Positions 47,987 to 59,600 of a stretch of DNA of 64,000 nt are shown here, piece after piece. The notes under the pieces were generated by a model. The model was not told the DNA's origin. It made no database searches and was given only the letters and a program-made list of their open reading frames with translations. Position numbers and translations under genes: made by a program. Numbering within the stretch: the stretch's first letter is position 1; every line of letters begins with the position of its first letter. The DNA comes from Pogonophryne albipinna (Eukaryota; Chordata; Actinopteri; Perciformes; Artedidraconidae), in the NCBI GenBank assembly GCA_028583405.1, contig CM053253.1, positions 11,419,112-11,483,111 of the forward strand, in the 5' to 3' direction.

Positions 47987-50900
47987 GTGAGTGCTGCAGT
48001 ACATCTCATCCCAGCTTTCTGTCCCAATGACCCTGTCTCTTATCTGCTCTTTGTGTAACAGATGGACACTTTACTGCGACACGTCTCCTCTCGTCCATCT
48101 GAATAAACATTACATTTATACACGCTTCTGCAATTTATTGGAATGGTGAAATAAGGAACTGGGACTTTTTTCAATTAATTTGTTCAAACAGTTTAAAAAT
48201 ACAAGTACAATCATCAGACATAATGGAAAAATGTGGCGCAGTACACCCAGAAAAAGCTGTACAAAACTTGAGTCGGGTGCCAAGACATTAAAGGGCCCTA
48301 TTGTGCTTATTTTAAGGTTGATATTTGTATTGTGTGCCTCTACTGTGACATGTTTACATGCCTTAAAGGTGGGGTAGGTAAGTTTGAGAAACCGGCTCGA
48401 GATACACATTTTTGTTATATTCCATGGAATGCTCTTAACATCCCGATAGCAATGAATATCTTAAGTGCTTTGACAATAAATCCATACAAAAATGTCATCT
48501 GTGGAAGCCATGGTACTGTAAAAAGCACGACCAATCATTTTATCCGGCCCGGCTAAAATGACTGGATGGCCTACCTGCCTGTCAGCCTTCCATCTGTGCA
48601 CAAACTTATCTCGGGCCCTCACTGGTCATGAGCGCGTTCGTGTGTGTTGGAGGAGGGGCTCTGTAAGGAAGTGGCAGATTTGTTCTGGCTGTGTATTTTC
48701 AAATTCTAGCGCACTCGAGCTGGTTTCTCCAAAATTACCTACCCCACCTTTAATGGTCATTACGTGTCTTTAATTATCTCATACTGCCTGCTGCAGCACC
48801 TCTTTTCACCCTCTTTCTGAAACCAGAGCCCAGTCTGCTCTGATTGATTAGCTGGCCAGCTCTGTTATGATTTGTCAACTGCTTAGAGGTCTCTATGTAT
48901 ATATATATATAATATTAATAGAATTGGAGAGAGTTAAAGGTGGGGTAGGTAATTTTGGAGAAACCAGCTCGAGTGCGCTAGAATTTGAAAATACACAACC
49001 GGAACAAATCTGCCACTTCCTTACAGAGCCCCTCCTCCAACACACACGAACGTGCACATGACCAATGAGGGCACGAGATAAGTTTGTGCACAGATGGAAG
49101 GCTGACAGGCAGGTAGGCCGTCCAGTTATTTTAGCCGGGCTGGCTAAAATGATTGGTCGTGCTTTTTACAGCGCTACGGCTTCCACAGATTACATTTTTC
49201 AATGGATTTTTTTTGTCAAAGCACTTCAGATATTCATTGCTATCGGGATGTTAAGAGCATTCCATGGAATATAACTAAAAGTGTATCTCGAGCCGGTTTC
49301 TCAAACTTACCTACCCCACCTTTAATGTATTACACAGCAACATTACATTGTGCATCAGGCTCTAATAACTTCTGCATGGTTTATTACAGTATCTATGAGA
49401 AGGTCAAATAAGAGGAAGTTAATGTGTTGGAGGTGATGTACACTCATGTTGGTTCAGGCAGGGTGTCAGTGAGAGCTTCTCTATAGATAACTAGAGGGGA
49501 GTTATTTTTTAATGCCGTTCACAAGCACCTACTGTCACCTGAAATGAATTCCCCTGACAGGCCAATATAGAATAAAAGATGGCCAAGTATAGAACAGGAC
49601 AAAAGTGGTGCAATTAGTCATCCCTCTGTAGCAGCTTGACCACTAAACCACTTTGACCTTTTGTCCCTGTCCTGTCTCTCATGGCAGTGGTAAGGGTTGA
49701 AGGGAGGACAGAGATTGCTGAAGATTTGAGAAACTGCTCCGAGTTTAAATGCATTTATTTTTGTCTGCAGAGTGAAGACAGTATGGAGCACTTAACAGCA
49801 GAAGAAAGAGCGTGTATCATGTATCTGGAGGAAACAATTGAAGCGTTGGAGGTGCAGGAGGACAGCGGCTTTTCAAACGATGAACCAGAAGCTGGATTAC
49901 AGGCAGATAAAACAAGTCACATGAGAGTAAATGGTATGTTCATATCAAGAAAAAAACAATATTTGGACAAAATGCTAATTGAAAGCTAATGAACTTGCTG
50001 ATTTTGTAATACATTTTTTGTATCTTGATGGTTGATTACACTGTAAGTTGCTTTGGATAAAAGCGTCAGCTAAATGAAATATAATGTGAACACTAAATTA
50101 CAATCAATAACTGCAGTATGTGTCTGTTTCTTACTTAGACATTTCCAGTTTAACCAACGGAGACAAAGCGGGGCATCACATTTTACAAACTCCAGAACCA
50201 GCGTCCTCTCCTGCATTCGACAGGAAAGATCTGAACACATCCATGAACCTCATGACTCAACTCAACCCTCCAGACACCGAATCAGTCACTGATAGCAACA
50301 TTCACAGTGAGTTGTGCATATCCACGGATGAGGATGGTACACTAAAGATTGTCCCAGGTGACAGTCTTTCCCCCGGTCCGTCCACTGGGCCCCCTGAGAC
50401 AGATGCGGGAGTGATCCCTCCTCCCTCAGCCTTCATGGATGAGCCCTTTAAGCCTCCACAGCCACAGAAAGTGAACTACCTTCCTCCACCTGCAGGAATA
50501 CACAACCACCAGCCAGGAGGAACTGTTGACTTGGGGGAGCTATGTCGAAGAGCCACTGAGAAGAGGTCTTCACAGAGGTCGCCTGTGAACAAGGAGCCTC
50601 CAAACAGTCCTCCAGAGCTGAGTCTACCAGCCGTCAGCTCGGGTCCCCCGTTAAGTCTACCCCCGTTAAGTCTTCCCCCGCTAAGTCTTCCCCCGTTAAG
50701 TCCTCCCCCGTTAAGTCTTCCCCCGTTAAGTCCTCCCCCTGAGGCCGCTGAGCCCAGAAGTCCCCCTGCTGTGGCCCCTAGGCCCAAGAAGCTTCCTTCC
50801 AACATTATTCTCAAATCACACAAAACTGGCTATGACGGCAGCTCTGGAGCTTCGGTGTCCACTAACAGTGACCGGCATTTGTCCGACCCCCAGAGGGTCC

Positions 50901-51646
50901 GCATTGAAGCCCTACGGAAGCTCGGCCTGCTGCCTGCTGAGGCAGATTCAGGCCCTGCCCTGAGTCCTTTACTTTCTCCCAGAACCAGAAAGTCATGGGC
51001 AGCTCCTCCTTCTCCAATCATCTCAACAGCTCCAAATACACCACCCTTGACTCCATCTTACATCCAAGTCCACAGCCCACCTCCTGCCTCCGCTCCTCTC
51101 CAGTCTCCTGCAGCTGAGCCGACAGCAGCTCCTTCTACAGCTGCTGAGGTCCTCCTAGTGCCTGATGCTTTCAGCGATTCACTCGAGCCTCCTCCGTCGG
51201 ATAATATACTCTCTGCTGTCAACACGCCCCCTCGTACCCCTCCTGCCCTGGTAAAGCATCGAACCCCACCAAAAGCCTTCAAGTCCGCCTCCCTGGAGCG
51301 TTCTTTACCTGGCCTAAGCAGCTATATGGCGAGCCAAGAATCCAACAAGGCGGGAGGGGATCAGAGGAGCCCCAGTCAGCTACGTAACAATCGTCCTCGT
51401 CCCGCCTCTCTGGGGAGTGGGAAAGAGTTCATTGCTGCTCAGGGAAATGGTTTGCATCCAGGCCGTGTCATCAGCAAAGAGCCGGACTTACGGAGGTCCC
51501 TGCAGGCCCACAATGCCTTTCAGCACACCGGAAGCTCTCAGAAGCTTCCTCGATCGCAAGGCATCAGCGTGCTGATCTGCCCGAGGTCAGAAAACGAAGA
51601 AGACCGCCGTGACGCTCTGAAGAAGCTGGGGCTGATCAGGGACTGA
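47876..51646 (+). CDS. SARG (C1orf116)-family protein, complete coding region, 593 aa
   Basis: Exons 47876-47986, 49771-49933 and 50139-51646 join in phase (0, then 1) to 594 codons including TGA. Features: GSLDSVISMNSGYSEDSMEH (25-44), then LTAEERACIMYLEETIEALE and DSGFSNDE (about 45-75). A Pro-rich middle includes six PPLSL/P repeats (about 261-290), LPSNIILKS (310-318) and IEALRKLGLL (347-356). RNNRPRPASLGSGKEF lies near the end, and ALKKLGLIRD closes the protein. These blocks and the length (human SARG 601 aa, as remembered) identify the family. PROSER2 is the related alternative and fits less well. SARG is an androgen-responsive cytoplasmic protein of unknown biochemical role; no enzyme domain is visible. 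Confidence 0.9.
48288..48870 (+). repeat. fish repeat (ttaaagggccctatt type) split by a MITE
   Basis: The left part TTAA-agggccctattgtgctt ends at 48362. The right part resumes at 48754 with tctttaattatctcatactg, then tgctgcagcacctcttttca and agcccagtctgctctgattg. This order is familiar from fish repeats, so the MITE landed inside an older copy. The 3' edge is approximate. Confidence 0.65.
48363..48753 (+). mobile_element. TTAA-flanked MITE, copy A (391 bp)
   Basis: Ends TTAA-aggtggggtaggtaa and ttacctaccccacct-TTAA are inverted repeats. The interior matches copy B (48934-49325) in reverse orientation, for example gaggaggggctctgtaagga. No coding capacity. Confidence 0.9.
48934..49325 (-). 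mobile_element. TTAA-flanked MITE, copy B (392 bp), inverted relative to copy A
   Basis: It has the same TTAA-aggtggggtaggtaa ends and nearly the same length as copy A, but the interior is reverse-complemented (tccttacagagcccctcctc). The two lie 180 bp apart in one intron. Confidence 0.9.
49771..49933 (+). CDS. SARG-like coding exon 2
   Basis: A 163-nt exon with acceptor ttgtctgcag and donor AATG|gtatgt, phase 0 to 1. It holds the family's best conserved N-terminal block: EHLTAEERACIMYLEETIEA and EDSGFSNDEPE. The acidic, helical LEETIEALE segment may mediate binding, which is inference. Confidence 0.93.
50040..50092 (+). repeat. fragment of the aagcgtcagctaaatg retroelement tail
   Basis: gtaagttgctttggataaaa and gcgtcagctaaatgaaat, the 3' core of the repeat at 25651 and 32533, here about 50 bp upstream of the last SARG-like exon. 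Confidence 0.7.
50139..51646 (+). CDS. SARG-like last coding exon
   Basis: The acceptor cttacttag opens a 1508-nt exon, entering in phase 1 and ending TGA at 51644-51646. It encodes residues 92-593, mostly disordered and rich in Pro and Ser. Notable blocks are PPPSAFMDEPFKPPQPQKVN, VDLGELCRRATEKRSSQRSP, LPSNIILK, two ALRKLGLL/ALKKLGLI motifs and SASLERSLPGLSSYMA. The two KLGL motifs are shared with human SARG. Several SP/TP sites suggest phosphorylation, which is inference. Confidence 0.95.
50645..50734 (+). repeat. 15-bp minisatellite inside the SARG-like coding exon
   Basis: Six in-frame units of cccccgttaagtct plus one variable base encode repeated PPLSL or PPLSP. The unit length is a multiple of three, so copy changes keep the frame. 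The antisense strand reads as a Gly-rich ORF that is not a gene. Confidence 0.9.
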
Positions 51647-53310
51647 GGCATCAATTTTCACACTTACTTACTAACTGCCATGGTATCCCTCAGATCATAT
51701 ATTTAAAGGAACATACCAGAGATTCATACATGATTGATGATCTTAGCCACATAGTTATGCTCTTTCATTTTTACTTCATCATGCACGAGACTGACTCGCA
51801 TGTCTTGCATTCATTGGCCGCACCTACTATTATTGGACAGCCTTATGTACAGTGTTTTATTTCTCATAAAACTGCCAATCAAGACCTTTTTTAATACACA
51901 CTGACTTACTGTAGCTGTGGTTTTGTAAATTAAAAATACTGTTCATTTTAAAAAGGGATTGAGTAATCTGTAATTTTATTATGTTTCTTGTAATCTACAT
52001 GTATAAACATTTGTGTACGTCTGTCACATGTTGTTCTTTACAGTGACACCACTGTTAGAGGTTAGTTCCTCTCTTTGTTCTCCTTTTAGATACTCTCAAA
52101 TGTCACCTTTCTTCACTTTCACTTCCTAAAATTCTTCAGATTTTTGTTTTGTTGACTACAGGAGCTAGCTAATATGTAGGTGTTTGTGTGTTTAACATGA
52201 GCTGCATTGACCCTGTATGGCTCAGTGCAGCGTGTCAAAGCAAAGGAAAATACCTTAGCGTAACTCAAAGCACGTAATAGGCTGGCGGCCACTAGGTGAT
52301 AAGAATTTGAAACACGCTGTTTTTGTGACACATGGAAAAACGTATGAGCTTGTTACACAGCGGATTTATGTGGTGTCAATTGTTGACCCCAAAACTTTTA
52401 TTAGGTGCACATGTTATATATTTTTTGAACATACACTGTCCTTTCATTGCCTTCAAGTCACAAATGTACTTTATTTACATTTCTAATATATCATTTTCCT
52501 CTGGTGGCACGTAAAGAATTGGCCCTCATAAGTCATGTGAAATCTCAAACAGACAGATGTTCTCTGTCACAGCTTGAGCACCTTTTATCTGATAGAGAGA
52601 GAACTGGTACAACCTGTTTCCCGCCTCCAAGTTTAGACTTATGCAACACCTTTGCTGCTATTGGTGGCACATTTACAAGCAGGCAGTACGTCTGGAAATA
52701 ATTATATCACTGCTGCAGGCTTTCAGAGATAAATAGATTTGCTCTATTCTCTAACACAGTGTTAAGGTCACCTACTGTTGTGAAAATTAAGCTCAATTTA
52801 AAAGTCAACTCTAAATAGGTATTTACATCATGAGACAACTACACTATGGAGTTTGTAGAGAAACCGGCAAAAGTGTTTGAATCAACACATTTTGTCCATT
52901 ATAGGACCAGAATATTGACCTTTCGGACAATGTTGAAGGCCTGCCACATCAAAAATGATACCAGTATTTTGCCAGTGCAGCAGTGAAGTGTTCTTATCTT
53001 TCTAGTTGGTGCCATTCAAGCTACACTTACACTTAGGTGTGGTGTCTTAGTGCCAAGTGCACAGTCTTTGTTGTCTTAACCACACCCTGGATTTCTTCCC
53101 AACATGTATTTTATTACGTATTTAAGTTTGCATAATCTACAAACTGAATATTTTCATATATGTATCTGTTTATTTTTTGTTTATACAATTTTGCTAAGGA
53201 AGATAATACCTGAACTTCCAGAGGAAACTTTTAACAAGAGCCACGTGAAAAGGGATTTGAATACTGTTTTCAATATTTTCAAATGAGCATATTTTTGCAA
53301 TAAAGATGAA
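51647..53310 (+). other. probable SARG-like 3' UTR
   Basis: AT-rich non-coding sequence after the stop. The signal AATAAA at 53299 is a possible end. No repeat or gene was recognised inside. Confidence 0.5.
53299..53304 (+). terminator. candidate poly(A) signal of the SARG-like gene
   Basis: AATAAA, 1.65 kb after the stop codon. Other A/T-rich variants upstream are possible. Confidence 0.4.
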
Positions 53311-53713
53311 TGAAACACTATGAAGACACCTTAAACTAGAATAATAATTTGTGAGTATGATTTGTATTTGTTTAAGTTAGCAAGGATCTCTTTCACTGTA
53401 AAGAGGAAGCAGTTGCGTGCTATCGAACCAACACAGGCTGCGTTGTGCTGCTGCTCTGAGGCCTGCGAGCTATCTTCACTTTCCACCTGCGCTCTGTTGT
53501 CCCGCTGCCAGCAGACCTGACTGACAAGGACTCAGTGGAAGTCCCTGTCACTTTCACTGTTAACCTCATTGATGTCATAGATCAGCTGCTTTGAATAACA
53601 TACCAGATATCACTTTGCATACCAACGTGTAAAAAAGTTATGATGGGATCTGAGATTAGGGAATAAAGTTACTCGCCTTAAATACACATGATGCAGAAGT
53701 GATATATTATAGC

Positions 53714-54226
53714 CAGGGTTGGGTAGAATTGGATTACATGTTATCAGGATTAAATAGTAAGATTACAAAAAAAATAAGTAACTTTAATCAACCTGAATGC
53801 CATTAATAAAAATGTGCATGCAGATCATGGTGACAATGCCAAGGATTATTTGATGACATTTTAGGAAGTGTCTAAAAAATAACAGACATTTTCTCCATGT
53901 AGTCGTCGGGAAAAAATGACACATAAAAAACAGCATCCCACATGTTGTAGAATACACACAATAGGCCTAACCCTTAAATGTGTACAAATACTGTTTTGGT
54001 AAGTAACTGTAAATTCTGCTAAATGTGCAAAATGCTTTTTATTTCTATTGTAATATGTTTGGAGGTAATTATAAAGAAAATAAGTTGTTTTGGTATGAGG
54101 TAAGTCTTTATTAAGTGCAATATTAGATTTTTTTCAAATGTTCAGTTTAAAAAAAAAGAAATTCTTGAAATCCAATTAAGTACATTACTCACAAACTGAC
54201 TGCATTGTAAATCTGACCCAACCCTG
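53714..54226. mobile_element. hAT-type MITE (513 bp)
   Basis: It begins cagggttgggtagaa and ends acccaaccctg, short inverted repeats. The flanks attatagc (53706-53713) and attatatc (54227-54234) match in 7 of 8 bases, consistent with an 8-bp hAT duplication that has since mutated. The CAGGGTTGGGT end is common in fish. No coding capacity. Confidence 0.82.
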
Positions 54227-54389
54227 ATTATATCAAACAACCTGCTAACAACTGGTTGATTAAGTAGAGTAGAACTTCTTTGTTTGAATGCCTTTTACAA
54301 ATAGCATTGGCTACGTGTTAATGTTTCTAATCCTGCAGTGAGAGCTGCTGGATTTATTATTCCAGGTCGTCACACGGGGGCCGCAGAGG

Positions 54390-54610
54390 GAAAGACCACC
54401 ATGAGGTGAGAGGGACAGGTGCGGGCTGCTGCTCTATCGAACTCTTTCCCCTGTCAATATGTGCCCTAACCTTCACCTTAACCAATTATTTATTCTACTT
54501 CCATCGATAATCTAATCTGAACCCTAACCGGGGAAAGGAGACGCTACCTGAAGGAGAATGTCACTGCAACACACGTGTTGGTTCAAAACAGGAAGTTACC
54601 TGTAGTAGTT
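54390..54610 (+). repeat. dispersed repeat, copy 1 (tgtgccctaaccttcacctt)
   Basis: The block from ctgtcaatatgtgccctaac to gaagttacctgta recurs at about 56355-56520 on the same strand with scattered substitutions. It was not assigned to a known family. Confidence 0.75.
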
Positions 54611-54849
54611 TGGCCCACTAAATTGGCCTGCTGGTAAACACGAGCAGCTGTGGGATAAACAACAATGGATGTGAAACACAACTCATGGATTGCATATAAG
54701 GTATATATTCAGTTTCATAACCCTACACAAATCTGAACACACATATTTCATGGTGACTTTCAACATTCTATCATTACTGCTATAAACTCCCCATAAAAAG
54801 ACGCTCCAGGCCTCCTTTGAGAATCATCAGGTTTTACGTTTTCTTCACG

Positions 54850-55140
54850 TCATCGTTTATTTGAACAGGGACAATGCACATTGATGAACACTTTAAAAAC
54901 AAATAATGCTTCAAATGTAAATATGCCGGATTTTTGCTTTGACATTTATATACATAGCAACAATAAATATATGATGCAGAAAGAGCATGAGCAGAATTTA
55001 CCACATGGTAATGTATCAGTATCTATTACAGTGATAGTTGTTAGAACAACAATGGATGCATTTAAACAAGAAACAGCTAATTGTCATTTCGGCATGTATT
55101 CTATACTGCCAATTTCCTCAAAAATGTAAACAAATGCGTA
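54850..55140. repeat. dispersed fish repeat (tttatttgaacagggacaat type)
   Basis: tttatttgaacagggacaat and gcacattgatgaacac, then aaatgtaaatatgccgg, resemble a repeat widespread in fish. Edges and class were not determined. Confidence 0.5.
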
Positions 55141-56200
55141 TTTAAATAATTGGGCTCAAGTTGTTGACCATTGCCAATACACTGAATGCATGGCATGATA
55201 CTACCTGTTGACAGGCCTGAAGTAATTCGGTCTGGTCCAAAATGTTGTAACCCACTCCAAATGAAGCAAGGCAAAGAATAATATTACGAGTTACAGAAAT
55301 TCCTTGTCCATTGATATACTGTAGGTTTGCAGTATCCAGTTTTGAAATCCACAGTTCTACAGAAACAGCTCGACCACTAGAGGGCAGTCTGGATGCATGT
55401 GTCCATAGCAGAAAGAAAAAAACACAAATGCTGGAACCAGACTTCCCCACTGTGATGAGAGAGTTCATATGATGAGCAGCTTTCAATAATGTGCATTCAA
55501 GACAATTCTCACATCACATGCTGATGAGAAGACTGCCTTTAGATTCAACTGCTAACACTGAGAACACTGATGAATTTAAACACCTCTAGCCTACTTCTGC
55601 ATATCACAACACAAAGGGATCCAAAAATAGTGGAAAGTGAAACTAGAAAAGTGGAAATCAGTGAACTATACATGACGCTGTGATTTTACATTTTACTGTT
55701 TAGTTACAATCTTTTAAATGTGATTCTCTATCTATGGTCTTGGGAGTCTTTTATCACACTCATTTGTATCACTTTTTTAATGTTGTATGAAGTCATAACA
55801 GCTGATTATTTGTTGTAGATTTGCAAGTTTTTAAATTCAGTTATTCATTATAAACTGTTATGGTAATCGTATCATCGTCCCGTTACTTGAAAAGCGTAAC
55901 AAATGTAGCTCTACCCTTCAAATTGTTAAAGGGAACACTTTTGGCAGTTTCTTTTACTGCCAAACTAAGCCACGATAAAAAAAAGCCAAAGCAATGACTT
56001 TAACTCCATATTCATTGTATTTCTTCATATTTACAAGTCTGCTTTATCCTCAGTCATTCGTTCAATAGTTTAATTTAATTTAGTTCAGCTGTTGATTCTT
56101 AAAACGTCTCGTAAAATGGGTTTCTTTTTGGAGAAATAGGAATTGTAGCATTTACGATTTTTCTTATTTTCTTTACAGACCTACTCCGTTATTTTTTACA
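55141..56200 (+). other. intergenic, no feature seen
   Basis: AT-rich, with no recognisable exon or repeat. Confidence 0.5.
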
Positions 56201-56672
56201 GTTCGTTTCTCTACTACTTATAAGGTTAAACAATGGTTGAACCAGCGTGACTGAGTGCTCAGTTTTGTCCACAGCTGCAGTTTTTCAGAAGAAAATCACT
56301 GTGTCTTGTTCCCTTCAGAGGAAATGATTCAGGGCAGCAAAGAGGACAATTTTCCCCTGTCAGTATGTGCCCTAACCTTCTCCATAACCTTAGCCAATTA
56401 TTTATTCTACTTCCATCGATATTTTAATCTAAACCCTAACCACGGGGAAAGGAGAAGCTACCTGAAGGAGAGTGTCACTGCGACACATGTGTTGTTTCAA
56501 AACAGGAAGTTACCTGTACAGGAAGTTCTTTTCTCTACTACTTATAAGGTTAAACAATGGTTGAACAAGCGTGGTGCTCAGTTTTGTCCACAGCTGCAGT
56601 TTTTCAGAATAAAATCGCTGTGTCTTGTTCCCTTCAGAGGAAATTATTCAGGGCAGAGTATTAGCAAAGAGG
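56201..56672 (+). repeat. direct duplication flanking the second copy of the dispersed repeat
   Basis: The unit at 56201-56345 (ctacttataaggttaaacaa, ctcagttttgtccacagctg, gtgtcttgttcccttcagag) is repeated at 56525-56672 with few differences. Between them lies the second copy (about 56355-56520) of the block at 54390-54610. This could be a long-terminal-repeat-like or tandem structure. No coding capacity was recognised. Confidence 0.75.
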
Positions 56673-59600
56673 CCATGTGGGCGATTTAAAAGGTTTTACT
56701 CATCAAAGTGTCACAATGACCCCTAAACACAATCGTCACTTGTGTGGAGTTTAAAGTGCCTGACATGGGTTGAATGGGATCTAAAGTTTGGTGTTTGACT
56801 AGTCAAATGCGTAATATTTGGTCTTTTATGACACACATAGGCTGAACCTCCACAATGGAGACACTCCCTGGGTAGTTGGAGCAGGTGGGTGTAGCTGCTG
56901 CACTATCAGGCTAGACAGTGAGCTCATGGGACTTCCCCAGCGCCCTGGTCCTGTTCTGTACTTACCTACCTACATGATGTGTGTGTCTGAAAGAGGCCGC
57001 CAGGAGCCTTGTCCTTTTCTTCACATATGCGTTGATCATAGGGGATTAGTGGAGACAAAGTGGCGCAGAGCCACTGCTGAGTGTGCTGGGGTTTAAGCAT
57101 GCCCGGCCCAGTTCTGTGTCATCCAAAAAGTTTGCTTAAAATATAGGGGTATTATCTCTCGTGTGTGTGTGTGTGTTAGGCGGTAGGCGCTGTTGTACAA
57201 TTAAGTTGACACTTTGAATAATTCAGGCGCATCACAAAGGATTAAACGTATCACACTGTCTCCCTTTCTGCTTCATCTTATCTTGATGAGTCCACTTGAT
57301 TACAGATGTACAGTACGCACACACACCAAATAGAGTATTCGCACAGGCCTGTATCCCCTCCAGCACCCACATGCTCACTCATGCAGCTAACAATGCTGTC
57401 CGTATCGTGTCTTCCTCCCTGCTGCAGCAGCATTAAGTCTCAGGTAATATGAATTGGAGCGTAGAAAAACAAGCCCTCATAACCCATAGCCCGAGGGTGC
57501 TGCGCTGATAACGCTCATTAAAAGGTTTCAACTCTTCTGACATTTCCAGTGCTGTGATATTACAAATACAACTTGAAAAGCCTCTCGAGATGGTGCAGTT
57601 GTGTTTATCCAAGATGCTGCAAAAGTAGTCTTTGAAAAAAACCTTTCAGTTGGTTAGAGTGTGTGTGACACCTTCATTTCTTCCAACTTGATAACTGTGT
57701 TTCCTTTTTCCTTCCCTCTCCCTCTCTTGCTCCCTGTTAGTGCCAGTGACTAAGGCTGTGGTCATAAGGCATTCCTGGGGCAAGCCCACAGCGTTCGCCT
57801 GGATGCTTGTACTAAAGTGTGGAACTCAGCAAGCCACTCTGCTCCCCTGTGGTGCTGGCATGGTGAGTACCAAGAGATCCTGCTGAGCCTGCGGTGGTGT
57901 TGGTAACCTCGCATATGAGGCCCGTGCAGAGTGGAAAAAGACGGGAAGAAAGAGGAAAATCCTCTGAGCTGTGAGCCTTGGCATTTTCACACATAACTCT
58001 TTTAGACAATTGGGGAGCATAGATGTCGAACTGGTAGTTAAATGAGGTTCTTAGGTGATGTGTCCCCGTGTATGACCATCTGGAAGAGAGCATTAGGCTC
58101 TCTGCAGGGCTTCTACTCCTCAGTTCATTAGCATGCAGGGTAGTGCAGTGATGGCTCTCACAGACGCCTCCCAACATGCATCCATCTTACATTTATCTTG
58201 CAGCAACAGCTGTTAAAGCATCGTGTGAGCCAAAGCTAAAAAGTGGGTTGTCTAAAACAACTGGGTACAACATATATTTTGTCTCTTGATGGCTAAAAAA
58301 GGGAAAATTAGGAAGTTTGGAACCATTGAGGCAGTTGTTAAATATGCTCCAACAATCATAAATGTTTTTTTATAGATCCAAATAGTGCCGTGCTTCAACT
58401 CTTTTGAAAGAAAAAGTTATGAACTAATTCTGCCTAAAAATCTAAAAAGTACTATTCGTAACCAGTCAGGTTGCGGTCAGTTACTCAAATCTCATAAACA
58501 TGTTGCATAAAAACGTTGTCTCCCTCTAAAAAATGGTCTTCATTGGAATTAATCTACGAAAGCTCTTTCTCGACACCTTCCACACTCTTTACCCTGTGCT
58601 GAAGTCCTGTTCATGACGAGCATCATAAATTAAACATTTCCTCGGCTTCCCTTGTGTGTCTGTAAGTGTAAAAATAGCTTGGTTTGGTGCACAGTGCACA
58701 GCCCCCTGTATTTAATGAAGTGTTGCCATGAAAAGTGTACTGATCCTGCAGCGTGACTTTGGTGGCAAACTGTGTTCTGACTTTTTCAAACTCCCAGAGT
58801 GACTGAGCTCATTTGGTTATACAAGTGCTCCCAATTACCAAGAGATTTAGATACAGGGACAGGGGATATTTCCATATCCCTGACGGATGTTATTTTAATG
58901 ACACTGAATTGCTTGACTTTGTGCTGAAGATTTACATTATTCTTCTTCTTCAGTGGAATCAAAGAGGGATTCTCGGAAGGTAATTCTGTTGTACTGAATC
59001 TCCTTTTTAGTGAGGCTCCTAATCTTTGTCATGGGGTAGGAAACCGTATTGAATTGCTTAGTTTATAAAATATCTTACTTTACATCTGAGGTTACGTCTT
59101 GACACCTTTTCTTAGAAGTAATGGTAATTTTAAAAAGTGGTAGAGTGGCGGATAATGAAATAATACTCTTTGTCAGCCATAGAACTTTTTCCATCTGAAG
59201 AAAGTAGAGCTGTTATCTCCAATCAACCTCATTGTGAGGCCCTAATTATATCTGATTGGAGAAACAAATTACACATGGAAGCCAGCGAGATATTTATAGT
59301 TTCGAATCCGCCCGTCCTTTGAAATGACAACATAAAGGCATCAACTACAGCTGATTCATTAAGGTGATAATGCAGGCAGAGGTACCAGGTGTGGGGATTC
59401 AGATGCAGTTCTTCTGTGGGGCACTTCCTGAAAACAAATGTTTCTGATGTGATTTTCGGTGAAATGTGGTAGAGTAGATCAGTGAGCTGTGCGTCTGGTA
59501 ATGTGAGCGTGGAGCTTTTTGATTCATGAATGCCTCATTCCTCAGGTCTTGGGGGTAATGATTGCAAACCTGTGATCAGTGTTTTGCAGGGATGGCTGAT

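Larger units (their letters stand above)
47987..49770 (+). other. SARG-like intron 2 with nested MITEs
   Basis: It contains a fish repeat (48288 to about 48870) with a MITE inserted, and a second MITE copy at 48934-49325. A short AT run lies near 48898. The rest shows nothing recognisable. Confidence 0.6.

Noticed and set aside
50476..50823. Gly-rich minus-strand open frame
   Set aside because: Antisense of the Pro-rich minisatellite in the SARG-like exon.
56255..56689. 144-codon open frame
   Set aside because: It is made of the duplicated repeat unit; the similar ends reflect duplication, not a protein.
57812..58177. 121-codon minus-strand open frame
   Set aside because: No family resemblance, no promoter or splice evidence.
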